Positions 43,624 through 51,818 are shown, counted from the stretch's first letter. The stretch is 64,000 nt of DNA from Lichenicoccus sp963693035 (GCA_963693035.2 CAXMMQ010000004.1:186001-250000); one strand, 5' to 3'. Translations and numbers: made by a program. Notes: generated by a model not told the origin, from the sequence alone.

Positions 43624-44055
43624 TTAGGTCGTGTAGACCAGCAGTTGCTTGCGGTCGATCTGGTCCGGTAGCAGCGCCAGCCCGGCGGTGACCTGCACCA
43701 GCGGTCGCAAGGGTGGCGGCAGCAATAGCGAGGTGCCGAGCTTTGGTCCGGGGCCGGACCACCGACACGCCTGAAGTTGCGCGTCTTGCTCGGGCCAAAG
43801 TTGATCCAGGCCGAGCCATGTCTCGCCTGCGACGTAGGCAATCTTGTCGGTGATGTTGTCGCGCGTTATCATTTTCGCGACGCGGGCAGTGGTGAGCAGG
43901 GCGCCGCCGGCCGATGGGATGCACCAGTTGTGCTCGCCGATTGCGGTGTCGAAGATATCGACCGGGCTGCGCAGTAGTGCGTCGTGGTCCTGCTGGCATG
44001 CTGCGACGGCAAGCCTGACTTGGCCGCGCGCTTCGCTGCCTTCATGTTGCGGCAT
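43624..44055 (-). CDS. Phage-like protein of unknown function
   Basis: A 143-residue frame starting MPQHEGSEARGQVRLAVAAC, with a middle part ITRDNITDKIAYVAGETWLG. Its start overlaps the end of the upstream gene by 14 bases. About 100 bases without a gene separate it from the next gene in the row. Function unknown. Confidence 0.45.
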   Translation of the reverse strand: MPQHEGSEARGQVRLAVAACQQDHDALLRSPVDIFDTAIGEHNWCIPSAGGALLTTARVAKMITRDNITDKIAYVAGETWLGLDQLWPEQDAQLQACRWSGPGPKLGTSLLLPPPLRPLVQVTAGLALLPDQIDRKQLLVYTT

Positions 44056-44619
44056 GACTCGGGATACCAAGCAAGGCAAGCAGCGCTGTCTCGTCCGGGT
44101 TGTTGCGCAGCCCGAATGCCAGGTCCCGCTGCCAGGACTCGTACGCGGTGGCCTGTAGCTCTGCCGTTCGCAGGCTGGCGCGGGCCTCGCCGGCGCGTTC
44201 TGCCATCAGGCTGATCACGTCTTCGGCGGCGCTGCGTAGCACGCGGCGGAACCATACGCGGGCGTCGGCAAGGTCGCCTTCGGCGCGCTGGATCGCGCCG
44301 TTGATGATGGTGATGGTGGCGGCGTGTTCCTGGCGCTGGTGATCAAGCCGGGCGGCTTCGCGCCGCAAACCATTGATGCGGACAGCGCAGCCTTGGCGGC
44401 GTCGACGGCAACGACTGCAAACTCGGCCGCGCGCAGATCATCGGCGAGCGCGGCGACCCGGGCTTGCGCCTTGGCGAGATCGTCGCGGGCGTTGGTGTAG
44501 TCGGCAACCTCGGTGGTCGGGTCGAGACAGGCCGGCGGGCGTGGCGGTGCCACGGGGAAGCCGGCGCCGATCGCGCGCGGGGTGAAGTCGAAGCCGGACA
44601 TGTCGAGGATGGTGGGCAT
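44042..44619 (-). CDS. Coiled-coil protein split by a frameshift
   Basis: Two overlapping frames look like one ~190-residue protein. The first starts at 44619 (MPTILDMSGFDFTPRAIGAG) and becomes helical (ARVAALADDLRAAEFAVVAV, DAAKAAL). The helix continues in the -1 frame from about 44382 (INGLRREAARLDHQRQEHAA ... SLMAERAGEARASLRTAELQ) to the stop at 44042. The switch is near CTGTCCGCATC; no classic slippery site is there, so a sequencing error or a real mutation is more likely than programmed frameshifting. It is the first gene of the coupled minus-strand row. Confidence 0.5.
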
Positions 44620-45082
44620 TGCGCGTTCCGTTGGACGGCGGAAAGTCGATGGTAGAATTCTAAAAGAATAGATGGCAATATAATATATGTGAATCGGTTG
44701 CCGACCTAACTCTTTCGTTGGCGATTACTGAGAAAAGTCGGTCATTGAGGGGCGCGGTGGGAAGGGGTGTGGGTGTCAAGTACCAATCGCTGACTACAAA
44801 CTCTTGTGAATACTTCGCCGGCTCTCGGCTTTACTCTGCGGGTCGGGGTGCGGCCTTAACAAGCCCGCCAGGAATCGCCGCCGGATCATCCCACCGGGAT
44901 CGGTTCGGCGCGCCCGGTCACCATCCACCGCACCAGGCCCAAGCCAACCGCGCCGCGTCCCATTAGACCTTGCCCATGCGAAACGGCATCGGAGCGCCCT
45001 AAAGTGTCCCACACAAGTCGCTATTGACTTTTGGCACGGCATAATCCACAAAGTCTTTACATACCTACGGGACGTTTTCACC
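44620..45082. other. Intergenic region between the coupled row and the recombinase
   Basis: The left part is AT-rich (GGCAATATAATATATGTGAA near 44674) and should hold the promoter of the minus-strand row. The rest shows no credible gene; a minus-strand frame crossing into the recombinase gene is a shadow. Divergent promoters are expected here. Confidence 0.4.
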
Positions 45083-45673
45083 ATGTCAGACATCAAAACC
45101 GCCGGCCTGATCGTCGGGTACGCGCGCACCTCGACCGCAGAGCAGATCGCCGGCCTAGAGGCGCAGCAACGCGACCTGACTGCGGCCGGCGCCGCCAAGC
45201 TTTTCAGTGAGCAGGTGAGCAGCGTCACGGGTCGGCAGCAGCTACAGGTCTGCCTTGCCTATCTTCGCGAGGGCGATGTCCTAGTGGTCACCAAGCCCGA
45301 CCGACTGGCGCGCAATACCATCGAGCTTCTGACCATCGAGGCCGATCTGACCAAGCGCGGCATCGGGCTCATCATCCTGAGCATCGGCGGCGAGCGCCTG
45401 GATACGCGCAACTCAACCAGCCGGTTGATGCTCACCATTCTTGCCGGTGTCGCGCAGTGGGAGCGCGAAATGATGCTGGAGAGGCAGCGCGAAGGAATCG
45501 CCGCCGGCAAGGCTGCCGGAAACTACAAGGGCCGCGCACCGACTGCGCGTCGGCAAGGTGATACGATCCGCGCCATGGTCGCAGCGGGCGAGCGCCCGAC
45601 CGAGGTTGCCCGCAAGCTCGGTGTCGGGCGGTCGAGTGTGTATCGGGCCTTGGAATGCGTAGAAGCCGCGTAG
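45083..45673 (+). CDS. Serine recombinase / resolvase
   Basis: A 196-residue resolvase-invertase with the catalytic Ser17 in VGYARTSTAEQIAGLEAQQR. Other family motifs are VVTKPDRLARNTIELL and ILAGVAQWEREMMLERQREG. A C-terminal helix-turn-helix follows (TEVARKLGVGRSSVYRALE). It could resolve element dimers or invert a segment. It is the second recombinase in the island, besides the tyrosine integrase at the right end. Confidence 0.92.
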   Translation: MSDIKTAGLIVGYARTSTAEQIAGLEAQQRDLTAAGAAKLFSEQVSSVTGRQQLQVCLAYLREGDVLVVTKPDRLARNTIELLTIEADLTKRGIGLIILSIGGERLDTRNSTSRLMLTILAGVAQWEREMMLERQREGIAAGKAAGNYKGRAPTARRQGDTIRAMVAAGERPTEVARKLGVGRSSVYRALECVEAA

Positions 45674-45698
45674 GGGCAACGGTGACGGCCTGCGCGCC

Positions 45699-46199
45699 TC
45701 AGTCTTCCGACTGTCTCGGCGTCGTTGCAACCTCGTCCCGTCGCCGCAGCGCGCGATCCAGGTCGCGGCGCGCGCGCTCGATATCGTCCTCGACCGTCTG
45801 CGCGTCTCGCGCGTTTGCGTCTTCGAGCACGGCATCCGGAACGTCTAACTTGCCGTCGATAACCTCTTGCAGTTCCGCGTCAGAGTAATCGTCAAATGTA
45901 CGTTTTATTGTGTTTGTCATTGTAATGGCCTGCAACTTTGGTGCTACATAGGGCGCTAGACTGCGAGCGCAATCCAGAGCAAAGGCGGCTTGGCCGGCGC
46001 GCAGCGCGGTACGCATCAGATGTGCCATCACGTCGCACGCATCGAGGCGAGCGAGCACCGCGTCGGTGAGGCGGATGTCGACGGCGCCAGCAGCGGTGAC
46101 CAGCGCCTGCGCCTTGGCGATCGTCGCCTTGTTCGGGGTCCCACGCTTCCGGCCGGAACCGGGCACGCGTCCGAGTCCACGGGGCCGACCACCTGGCAT
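45699..46199 (-). CDS. Phage-type protein with GRPxGSGRKxGTPNK N-terminus
   Basis: A 166-residue protein of unknown function. The opening MPGGRPRGLGRVPGSGRKRG followed by TPNKATIAKAQ is the typical start of small DNA-associated proteins found in prophages, often near small terminase genes. A charged helical tail (VEDDIERARRDLDRALRRRD) ends it. It is convergent with the recombinase gene. Confidence 0.5.
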   Translation of the reverse strand: MPGGRPRGLGRVPGSGRKRGTPNKATIAKAQALVTAAGAVDIRLTDAVLARLDACDVMAHLMRTALRAGQAAFALDCARSLAPYVAPKLQAITMTNTIKRTFDDYSDAELQEVIDGKLDVPDAVLEDANARDAQTVEDDIERARRDLDRALRRRDEVATTPRQSED

Positions 46200-46788
46200 T
46201 CTAGTTGTCCGTCATAGATGGTGAAGACTAAGAACCCGGGTCGACATGAAGGTCTGCGGCCCGGCGCTCGGATGATGTAGCAGAAATCTGCAATCTCTTG
46301 ACTGCCTGTCAGCAGCCGAACGAGTTTCTAATTCAGCAAATTTCCGGCGATAATTATCAATAACACGTTCGCTGACGGCGTGTTGCGGAATCTGTAGCGG
46401 CGATCGCGTACAGGCGGCAGGTGTCGGCGCCCGCATCACCAGCCGGTGCCGCTGCCGCCTGCTGCGCCCGATCTCGGTGCCGATCCCCGCGTCTCACCCC
46501 TCATCACGCCGCCGGCTTTCTGCGGCTTTGTACGGCTTTCCCCTCACACAAAGCCTGATCTCTAACCTATTGATAGGACAAGTCCTTTAGGTCCTCTACA
46601 GGCTTAGCAGGCTTATCAGGCTCATTTTCCCACCCCATGCCCGGGAATTAGCAAAAGACAAATCTCAGAGTCTGCGTAGAGAAATAAGCCTGATAAGCCT
46701 GCTAAGCCTGAAAGTGGCGGAAAACTGCCGTTTCTCATGCATGCTTAGTCGCGGCTTTGCAGGCTTACTAAGCCTGTAGAGCCTGCAC
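46200..46788. other. Non-coding region containing the probable replication origin
   Basis: No gene is seen. The left half is unremarkable apart from short dyads (CCTATTGATAGG at about 46566). From 46599 it holds the iteron-like repeats described separately, with a somewhat AT-rich stretch between the arms (GGAATTAGCAAAAGACAAAT). It lies just past the stop of the helicase-like gene. Confidence 0.6.
46599..46786. repeat. Iteron-like inverted repeats, candidate ori of the island
   Basis: A perfect 24-bp inverted repeat has arms at 46599-46622 and 46687-46710 with a 64-base spacer. Each arm is built from direct units CAGGCTTAG, CAGGCTTAT and CAGGCT. A third cluster at 46760-46776 is the same unit as a 17-base palindrome (CAGGCTTACTAAGCCTG), followed by GAGCCTG at 46780. 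Repeats of one short unit flanking an AT-rich gap, next to primase-helicase genes, are the pattern of satellite and plasmid origins. Confidence 0.75.
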
Positions 46789-48456
46789 TCAGACCGCCTT
46801 CGGCTTCACGTCCTCGACCGCCCATTGCGCGACGCCCCGTCCGTTGTCGCCCATGTTCCGGAAGCGCTGCGTGCCGATCAGCCGCTTTTCATGTGACCGC
46901 AGCCACCATGCCAGCCGCTTGGTGTCGACCTGCCCGCGAACCCCGGCAAGCCGAAGCAGCGCATCGCGCATCTCTGCATGCACATACTTCCCGCCGGACC
47001 AGTCCTCGCACCGGTCGACGGCGTCTCGGGCGGTTAGCTTGGTCCCGACTCCGAACGTAGCTACCCACAGACCCACCATCTCGCGCAATTCGGTGAGCCA
47101 AGGATCGTCCGTCCGCACCGCCTGCATCGACTCGCACGGGTCCGCGCACCCGAGCCACACAAGCGCCGACCTCACCAACCGAGACCAGTCCTCGAACGAT
47201 GCCAGCGCCGGCAACTGTCCCGGGTAGCCGGCCATGATGTACGCCCGCACGATGATCAGGCAGGCCGACACGAAGCGCCCGCGATCGGCAAGGATCGTGC
47301 CGAACGGGTCGCCGGCGAACGGGCGAAGTTCCGGCCGTTCCATCGCAGCATCGAGATCGCATTTGAGTGTCCGGCGCGCCATGTCGCCATGCGCCCGCAG
47401 CCCGTTGCCGGTGGCGTACAGCCCCGCCCGGCTTTCAATGGTAATGATGTCGGACCCGCCAAGCCGGCGCAGCCGCACCAACGGGCGCTCTACCGCCTGC
47501 GCCAGCAGGTCGGAACCCAACATGCCGTTGCAATTGTCGATTGAGATGATCGGGAAGCCTTCAAGCAGGTGCCCCGCAAGCCGCTTGTCTGTTTCATTTG
47601 CGTCCGGGGCTGCCGACATCACCGGGCACGCCTGCCCGGTGGCGATCGCGCAGCCGAGGTCGACAATGTAGGACTTGCCCGAACCCGGCGAGGTCGCGTT
47701 GTAGGCATGCAGCGGCACGACAGTGCAGGCGCCGCGCACGACTGGCGTGATCAGGCCGGACAGAGCTACCGCACGGTGCACCCCGGGATTGAGTTCCCCT
47801 GCCCGCTGATCGGCAAACGGAAAATCCGTTAGCAGTCCCGTGAGATCGGATAGTGCTTGCTGCGCGTCTTCCTTCGTCGGACACGCCACGGCCGGCAGCA
47901 AGCGGATCGTCGGATCGTCAACAAGGTACAACCGGGTTTCTTCGTCGTAGCCCGGGGTCGACAAGATGCTGCCGTCCGGCCGCAGCGTCGGGCAGGTAAT
48001 GATGCCGGCGATCGCCGGGAAGTTCCACTGCCCCTCTCGGGATAGCAGCACCTGCGCCACGCTGGTCGGCGGGTCGATGGTCACCAGCTTCTTCGACTTG
48101 CCGTCGTACCTCTGCCACGTGGTCGCCTGCGAGAAAGTGTCGATCAGGGCGGGTGTTCCGAGCCTACCGAACCCGGCGGCGAGCGTGGTGCGCCCCTTTG
48201 ACGCTGGCACCTGCCGCCAGATCGGGCGGACCAGGTTCGGCCCGCGTTGGTACACCTCGATACCCGCTGCCATGATTGCGGCTTCACCGGCACTGGCATG
48301 GTAATGCAGGCGGCCGGCTTCGACCTGGATCGGCACCCGCTGCTTCGTCGCCGGCTTGCTGGCGATGGGCTGGCGGTCCTGTTTGGGCTCATCGGCAGGG
48401 GCGATCTCTGCTTCGCCGGCTGCCGTGAACGGGATCACGTTCCCCATATCGCTCAT
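46789..48456 (-). CDS. Replicative helicase-like ATPase of the island
   Basis: A 555-residue protein. The ATPase core has Walker A ATSPGSGKSYI (Ser256-Ser262 region) and a Walker B-like FPIISIDNCNG around 301-311, as in the helicases of P4-type and satellite replication proteins. The N-terminal 250 residues are not recognised and may contact the primase or DNA. Its ATG overlaps the primase stop (ATGA). Its stop is 3 bases from the iteron cluster, the arrangement expected if it binds the adjacent origin. The helicase function is inferred from the motif and context. Confidence 0.7.
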   Translation of the reverse strand: MSDMGNVIPFTAAGEAEIAPADEPKQDRQPIASKPATKQRVPIQVEAGRLHYHASAGEAAIMAAGIEVYQRGPNLVRPIWRQVPASKGRTTLAAGFGRLGTPALIDTFSQATTWQRYDGKSKKLVTIDPPTSVAQVLLSREGQWNFPAIAGIITCPTLRPDGSILSTPGYDEETRLYLVDDPTIRLLPAVACPTKEDAQQALSDLTGLLTDFPFADQRAGELNPGVHRAVALSGLITPVVRGACTVVPLHAYNATSPGSGKSYIVDLGCAIATGQACPVMSAAPDANETDKRLAGHLLEGFPIISIDNCNGMLGSDLLAQAVERPLVRLRRLGGSDIITIESRAGLYATGNGLRAHGDMARRTLKCDLDAAMERPELRPFAGDPFGTILADRGRFVSACLIIVRAYIMAGYPGQLPALASFEDWSRLVRSALVWLGCADPCESMQAVRTDDPWLTELREMVGLWVATFGVGTKLTARDAVDRCEDWSGGKYVHAEMRDALLRLAGVRGQVDTKRLAWWLRSHEKRLIGTQRFRNMGDNGRGVAQWAVEDVKPKAV

Positions 48457-49541
48457 GACTGCGCTGCCCGCCTCGCCGACATATTCTCGACCAGCCGGTC
48501 ACACATCGCCGCAAATTCGCGCGGCACCCGCCAGTCCGGCGGAATGTCGATCGGCGCCTGCCGCCCGGCGGCGAGGCCGTAAAGCACCGCCGCCCGGCTC
48601 GACCGCTTGTCGGCATCAGTCGGCAGCGCCGCCAGCAGCCAATCGACCGCGGATTCATCCGCGAAGCCGTCCAGGTGCTGCAAGCCGCCAAGCAGCCGGG
48701 ATTGCTTCAGCAGCGCGCTATGCCGCCCACCTTCACCCGCCATCGAGACAGCCGCGATCGCGTTGCGGATCTTCGTCTCGACCTGGTCGGCGACGTAATC
48801 CTGATCGTGCCGCGCCTGCATGGCGGTAAAGGGCACCACTGGCGGTGCGGGCGGTGGTGCCAGCGCCTCTGGCGACGGCACCGCGACCACCGGACTGCCG
48901 GCGAGGATCACCACCCGCTGCGGCAGATGGTCGACAAGATCGCCCTGGAAGACTGGCGCGGCCGAATAGATCAGTTGCGCCGCGCCGAACACCGCCGGAT
49001 CGGCCGGCGTTCCGGCAAGCCACCGCTTCAACTCTGCCCCGCTAGTCGGTCGCGAAAGCAGGAACCACAACCGCAACCGGCAGCCCGGCTTGAGCCCATG
49101 CGACGCACTGGCCGCGACGATGCACTGCACTCCCTGGAACTCGGGCGGCAGGGTGGCGATCGCCAGCCGGCCGCACGCTTCCAGGTCGGCAGCCGACACG
49201 TGCTCGGGACGGCCGACACCGTCCATGTCCAAGGCGAGCCATCGCCTCGGCACGTCGATCAGGGTCGGCGCATCGCCGGTTACTGGGTCGAGATGCAGCA
49301 ACCGGCGCACCCGCACCACGCGTTCCGGATCGACTGGCGCGCCGCGTACGATCGCGCAATCCGACCATTCCAGCAGGTCGACCAGCAGGCGGTGTAGCCG
49401 GTCCATGTCGGGTAGGTCGACCGAGTACATGTGGAACCGCTTGGCGCCGCCATACGCGAAGATGTGCGTCGGTGTGATTGTCTTGGCGAGCCTGCTGCCG
49501 GGCGCATGCAGGATCGTGATGCTGTCGGCGGCGGCGCTCAT
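48453..49541 (-). CDS. AEP-type primase-like protein
   Basis: A 362-residue protein whose first half has the motifs of archaeo-eukaryotic primases of mobile elements: WLALDMDGVG (metal-binding Asp104 and Asp106) and ASASHGLKPG (the sxH motif around His148), followed by RLRLWFLLSRP. The C-terminal half (MAGEGGRHSALLKQSRLLGG) is helical, like primase accessory domains. It is translationally coupled on both sides by 4-base ATGA overlaps, to the small gene before it and the helicase after it. It would start replication of the excised element. Confidence 0.7.
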   Translation of the reverse strand: MSAAADSITILHAPGSRLAKTITPTHIFAYGGAKRFHMYSVDLPDMDRLHRLLVDLLEWSDCAIVRGAPVDPERVVRVRRLLHLDPVTGDAPTLIDVPRRWLALDMDGVGRPEHVSAADLEACGRLAIATLPPEFQGVQCIVAASASHGLKPGCRLRLWFLLSRPTSGAELKRWLAGTPADPAVFGAAQLIYSAAPVFQGDLVDHLPQRVVILAGSPVVAVPSPEALAPPPAPPVVPFTAMQARHDQDYVADQVETKIRNAIAAVSMAGEGGRHSALLKQSRLLGGLQHLDGFADESAVDWLLAALPTDADKRSSRAAVLYGLAAGRQAPIDIPPDWRVPREFAAMCDRLVENMSARRAAQS

Positions 49542-49723
49542 GACGCAACCGCCTGCCGGGCGGCGTGCGCGGCCCAAGCGAGGCGATCACCGACGACCAC
49601 GTTGCCCTGCGCCACCGCGATGTCGGCAGCGAGTTGGATCACGTGAGTCGGCAGTCGTGCGGCATCGCCGCTGCCGATTAGCCGCAGTTCCGACGCTGCG
49701 CGCCGTCCTGAAAGAATAATCAA
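49538..49723 (-). CDS. Small protein preceding the primase
   Basis: A ~61-residue helical peptide (GSGDAARLPTHVIQLAADIA ... VVGDRLAWAAHAARQA) whose stop overlaps the primase ATG. The TTG at 49723 is a guess; the frame is open further upstream without protein-like character. Confidence 0.4.
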   Translation of the reverse strand: MIILSGRRAASELRLIGSGDAARLPTHVIQLAADIAVAQGNVVVGDRLAWAAHAARQAVAS

Positions 49724-49857
49724 AGTCGCACACTCTTGAAGTGCGCGGGCTTGCGGAAACGAACCAGATTTGCTAGCAGGACAGCGCTGTTGACCTACTA
49801 GCTTTTCCGGTTGTTTCCACCCGCCGCACGCGAGTTGAAAACAAATACTTTCAAAGA

Positions 49858-49887
49858 GCCCTGCCGGTCGCCGCTGGCAGGGCTTTT
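49858..49887. terminator. Terminator hairpin after the AlpA-like gene
   Basis: A perfect 8-bp stem GCCCTGCC (49858-49865) / GGCAGGGC (49876-49883) with TTTT on the plus side and TCTTTG on the minus side lies right at the stop of the AlpA-like gene. It probably separates that gene from the primase unit. Confidence 0.6.
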
Positions 49888-50097
49888 CTATGCGGTCTCC
49901 GCTTCGGGAAAGCCGACGCGCACCGTCCGGCTGTCCATCCATCTTTCAACATCGGCCGGGTCGTAGCTGACCAGCTTACCGATCTTGATGAAGGGCGGCC
50001 CCATGCGGCGGCTTGCGTAATTCGATAGCGTCCCCGGCGCCAAGCCGCATGCGGCGGCGCACTGCTCGCGTGTCAGTCGGTTTGCATGAGTGATCAT
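49888..50097 (-). CDS. AlpA/MerR-like helix-turn-helix regulator
   Basis: A 69-residue DNA-binding protein: MITHANRLTREQCAAACGLA, then TLSNYASRRMGPPFIKIGKL and VSYDPADVERWM. This is the pattern of AlpA/excisionase-type regulators, which switch on excision or replication of satellites such as P4-like elements. An ATG at 50097 or a GTG at 50106 could start it. It lies upstream of the primase-helicase genes on the same strand. Confidence 0.75.
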   Translation of the reverse strand: MITHANRLTREQCAAACGLAPGTLSNYASRRMGPPFIKIGKLVSYDPADVERWMDSRTVRVGFPEAETA

Positions 50098-50264
50098 TTT
50101 CGGCACCCCGCCTCGGTGAAAGTCGGGCTTCCAAATACAGCAATCGGTGACGGTCGAGTGAACCGCCTAAACTTGGGACCATCCTGAATTTCAGGCCGTG
50201 CCGGCGGCGAGACCAGCGCGTCGGTTCATGATCGCTGGAATTCGATCATCGGCGCTTACTCTTG

Positions 50265-50302
50265 CGTTATATAACGGCCGTCACCGTGTCCGTTATATAA
50301 CG
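50265..50302 (+). promoter_or_regulatory. Paired palindromic operators before the ParB-like gene
   Basis: The 12-base palindrome CGTTATATAACG occurs twice, at 50265-50276 and 50291-50302, 26 bases apart. The second ends 12 bases before the GTG start and abuts the GAAGG ribosome-binding site. The AT content is striking in this GC-rich DNA. It is likely an operator pair for a dimeric regulator, perhaps the ParB-like protein itself. Confidence 0.65.
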
Positions 50303-50314
50303 AAGGTTCCCGCC

Positions 50315-51031
50315 GTGCCCCTCTCGAATGCCGAACGGCGACGCCGCTTCCTTGCCCGCCGCAAGGCGACGGGTGCTGTCATCACCCTCACGCCGCAGCA
50401 GATCGCCGACCGCGCGGCCGTCGCGTCCGAGGCGATCTACCCGGTGCCGAGGCATATCGACATCCCGCGCTTCCTCGGCTGGTCGCGGTACGACTGGTCG
50501 GCGACGCCGGAAGCGCTGGTCGAACTCGTCGGGTTGCACGACGCATGGCGAGCATGGCAGGCCGAACGCGTTGCGATGGATGACCAGTGCGCGGCAGCGG
50601 CGCCGGCCGGCTGCGTGCCCGAGACCACGCACATCTACATCGAAGACCTTGAGGTGCGCGACAGCATGCGGGCGCTCGATCCAAGTATTGTCGCGGGGTT
50701 GGCGAGCAGTATCCGCGCCACCGGAGCGGCGCTCGCGCCGATCGTCATCTGGTGGTCGACGGACAGCATTGGCGAGCCGCTGCCGGTGCTGGTGTCCGGC
50801 CGGCACCGCGCTGCCGCGTGCCAGCAGGTCGGTATAGACCGCGTGCCCTGTCTCGTAGCGCCAGATGAGATCGCAAGCCGCCTGATGCAGATTAGCGAGA
50901 ATTTGCATCGCGCCGATCTGACTCCACGGGAGCGGGCGCAGCATCAGGAGCGATGGCTGGCAGTCTGCGCCGAGATCGCGGCGCGCCCGGCGGCGACACC
51001 GGTGCCGGTGCGGAAGCGCGCGCGGCGCTAG
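50315..51031 (+). CDS. ParB/sulfiredoxin-fold domain protein
   Basis: A 238-residue protein. After ~105 residues of helical N-terminus comes a ParB-N domain: IYIEDLEVRDSMRALDPSIV, LASSIRATGAALAPIVIWWS, VLVSGRHRAAACQQVGIDRV (the GxRRxxA-like box) and SENLHRADLTPRERAQHQER. It may bind DNA as a partition or regulatory factor. The GTG at 50315 is preferred because it follows GAAGG by eight bases and leaves the twin palindromes in the promoter; an earlier in-frame start at 50198 would place them inside the gene. Confidence 0.7.
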   Translation: MPLSNAERRRRFLARRKATGAVITLTPQQIADRAAVASEAIYPVPRHIDIPRFLGWSRYDWSATPEALVELVGLHDAWRAWQAERVAMDDQCAAAAPAGCVPETTHIYIEDLEVRDSMRALDPSIVAGLASSIRATGAALAPIVIWWSTDSIGEPLPVLVSGRHRAAACQQVGIDRVPCLVAPDEIASRLMQISENLHRADLTPRERAQHQERWLAVCAEIAARPAATPVPVRKRARR

Positions 51032-51264
51032 CTGTCGATCTTGGCGGCGATGTCGGGATGGTCCCGTTTTATGCGAGATGCGAGGTATTCAGACCTATTG
51101 CCAACCTTTACTAAAGACTTTACCGGGGAAAGTGTTTTATGTCCTCGCCCTAGCCCTGCTTTGCGCTCCGGTGCCAGCGGCACGCTATCGATCACATCCC
51201 GCAGCAGGCGGCTCCATGGCTTAAGGCCATGGCAGCGAGGTCTGTGCCAGTTCAAGCGCTTCAT
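51028..51264 (-). CDS. Small protein of unknown function
   Basis: A 78-residue basic frame (MKRLNWHRPRCHGLKPWSRL ... VKVGNRSEYLASRIKRDHPD). It overlaps the upstream gene's end by about 44 bases and is convergent with the ParB-like gene. The shared strand and overlap suggest translational coupling. No family recognised. Confidence 0.4.
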   Translation of the reverse strand: MKRLNWHRPRCHGLKPWSRLLRDVIDSVPLAPERKAGLGRGHKTLSPVKSLVKVGNRSEYLASRIKRDHPDIAAKIDS

Positions 51265-51799
51265 CAATGACTGTGCTGTAGTACTTCGGCCCTCGCCCCC
51301 ATGAGGGATGCTTGTGGGCGAAACACATGGCAGTCCTGCCGTTGTTCAGACGATATTCCCCGACGCGATCACTTACGGTGACGTGCCGTGGCGGCATTTG
51401 AGTCCACATGATCAAGCCGAGAACAACCACCACACTCGGCTCCAGCGAGTTCAGCAAGGCTGGCAGTTCGGCTTCGGCTTGCCGCCACATCGCGTTCGTC
51501 TTGATCGCCGCAGCACCGCGACCCACCGTGACCGGGATGTAGTTCGTGAAGGCCACTCGGTTCCAGCCTGCTGCCGATGCCTCCGGTGTTGGCGTCCACG
51601 AGTCAGCGATGGCACGCGTTAGCTTCCGCATCATCCTGGAGTTTTCGAGCGGCGTGACCATGGATGTCTGGACGAGCGTGATCGAGTGGTCCGGCTGCGG
51701 CGTGTAGAAAACGCCGCGTTCCTTCCAGTCGTAGCAGCTTTCGGCCAGGAGCAGTACGCCACCGGGTTTGTAGTCTAAGCCTCTCCAGGGTTGCCACAT
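51221..51799 (-). CDS. Uracil-DNA-glycosylase-fold-like protein (tentative)
   Basis: A 192-residue soluble protein. It starts MWQPWRGLDYKPGGVLLLAE and has the pattern NSLEPSVVVVLGLIMWTQMP followed by a late HPS segment (FAHKHPSWGRG), reminiscent of the UDG-like superfamily where a strand ending in LG and a C-terminal HPS motif shape the base pocket. The match is by eye only and the catalytic residues cannot be assigned. It could process DNA for the element. Confidence 0.45.
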   Translation of the reverse strand: MWQPWRGLDYKPGGVLLLAESCYDWKERGVFYTPQPDHSITLVQTSMVTPLENSRMMRKLTRAIADSWTPTPEASAAGWNRVAFTNYIPVTVGRGAAAIKTNAMWRQAEAELPALLNSLEPSVVVVLGLIMWTQMPPRHVTVSDRVGEYRLNNGRTAMCFAHKHPSWGRGPKYYSTVIDEALELAQTSLPWP

Positions 51800-51818
51800 C
51801 GCCTTGCCTCTAGGCGAT

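Noticed and set aside
44370..44400. Programmed -1 frameshift site
   Set aside because: No X-XXY-YYZ heptamer or downstream pseudoknot is evident at the switch, so it is not called as programmed.
45020..45060. A sigma-70 promoter TTGACT...CATAAT before the recombinase
   Set aside because: The two hexamers are only about 10 bases apart, well short of the 16-18 needed.
46599..46786. CRISPR-like repeats
   Set aside because: The units are 9 bases, arranged as inverted and direct copies without constant-length unique spacers, and no cas genes are present. An origin with iterons fits better.
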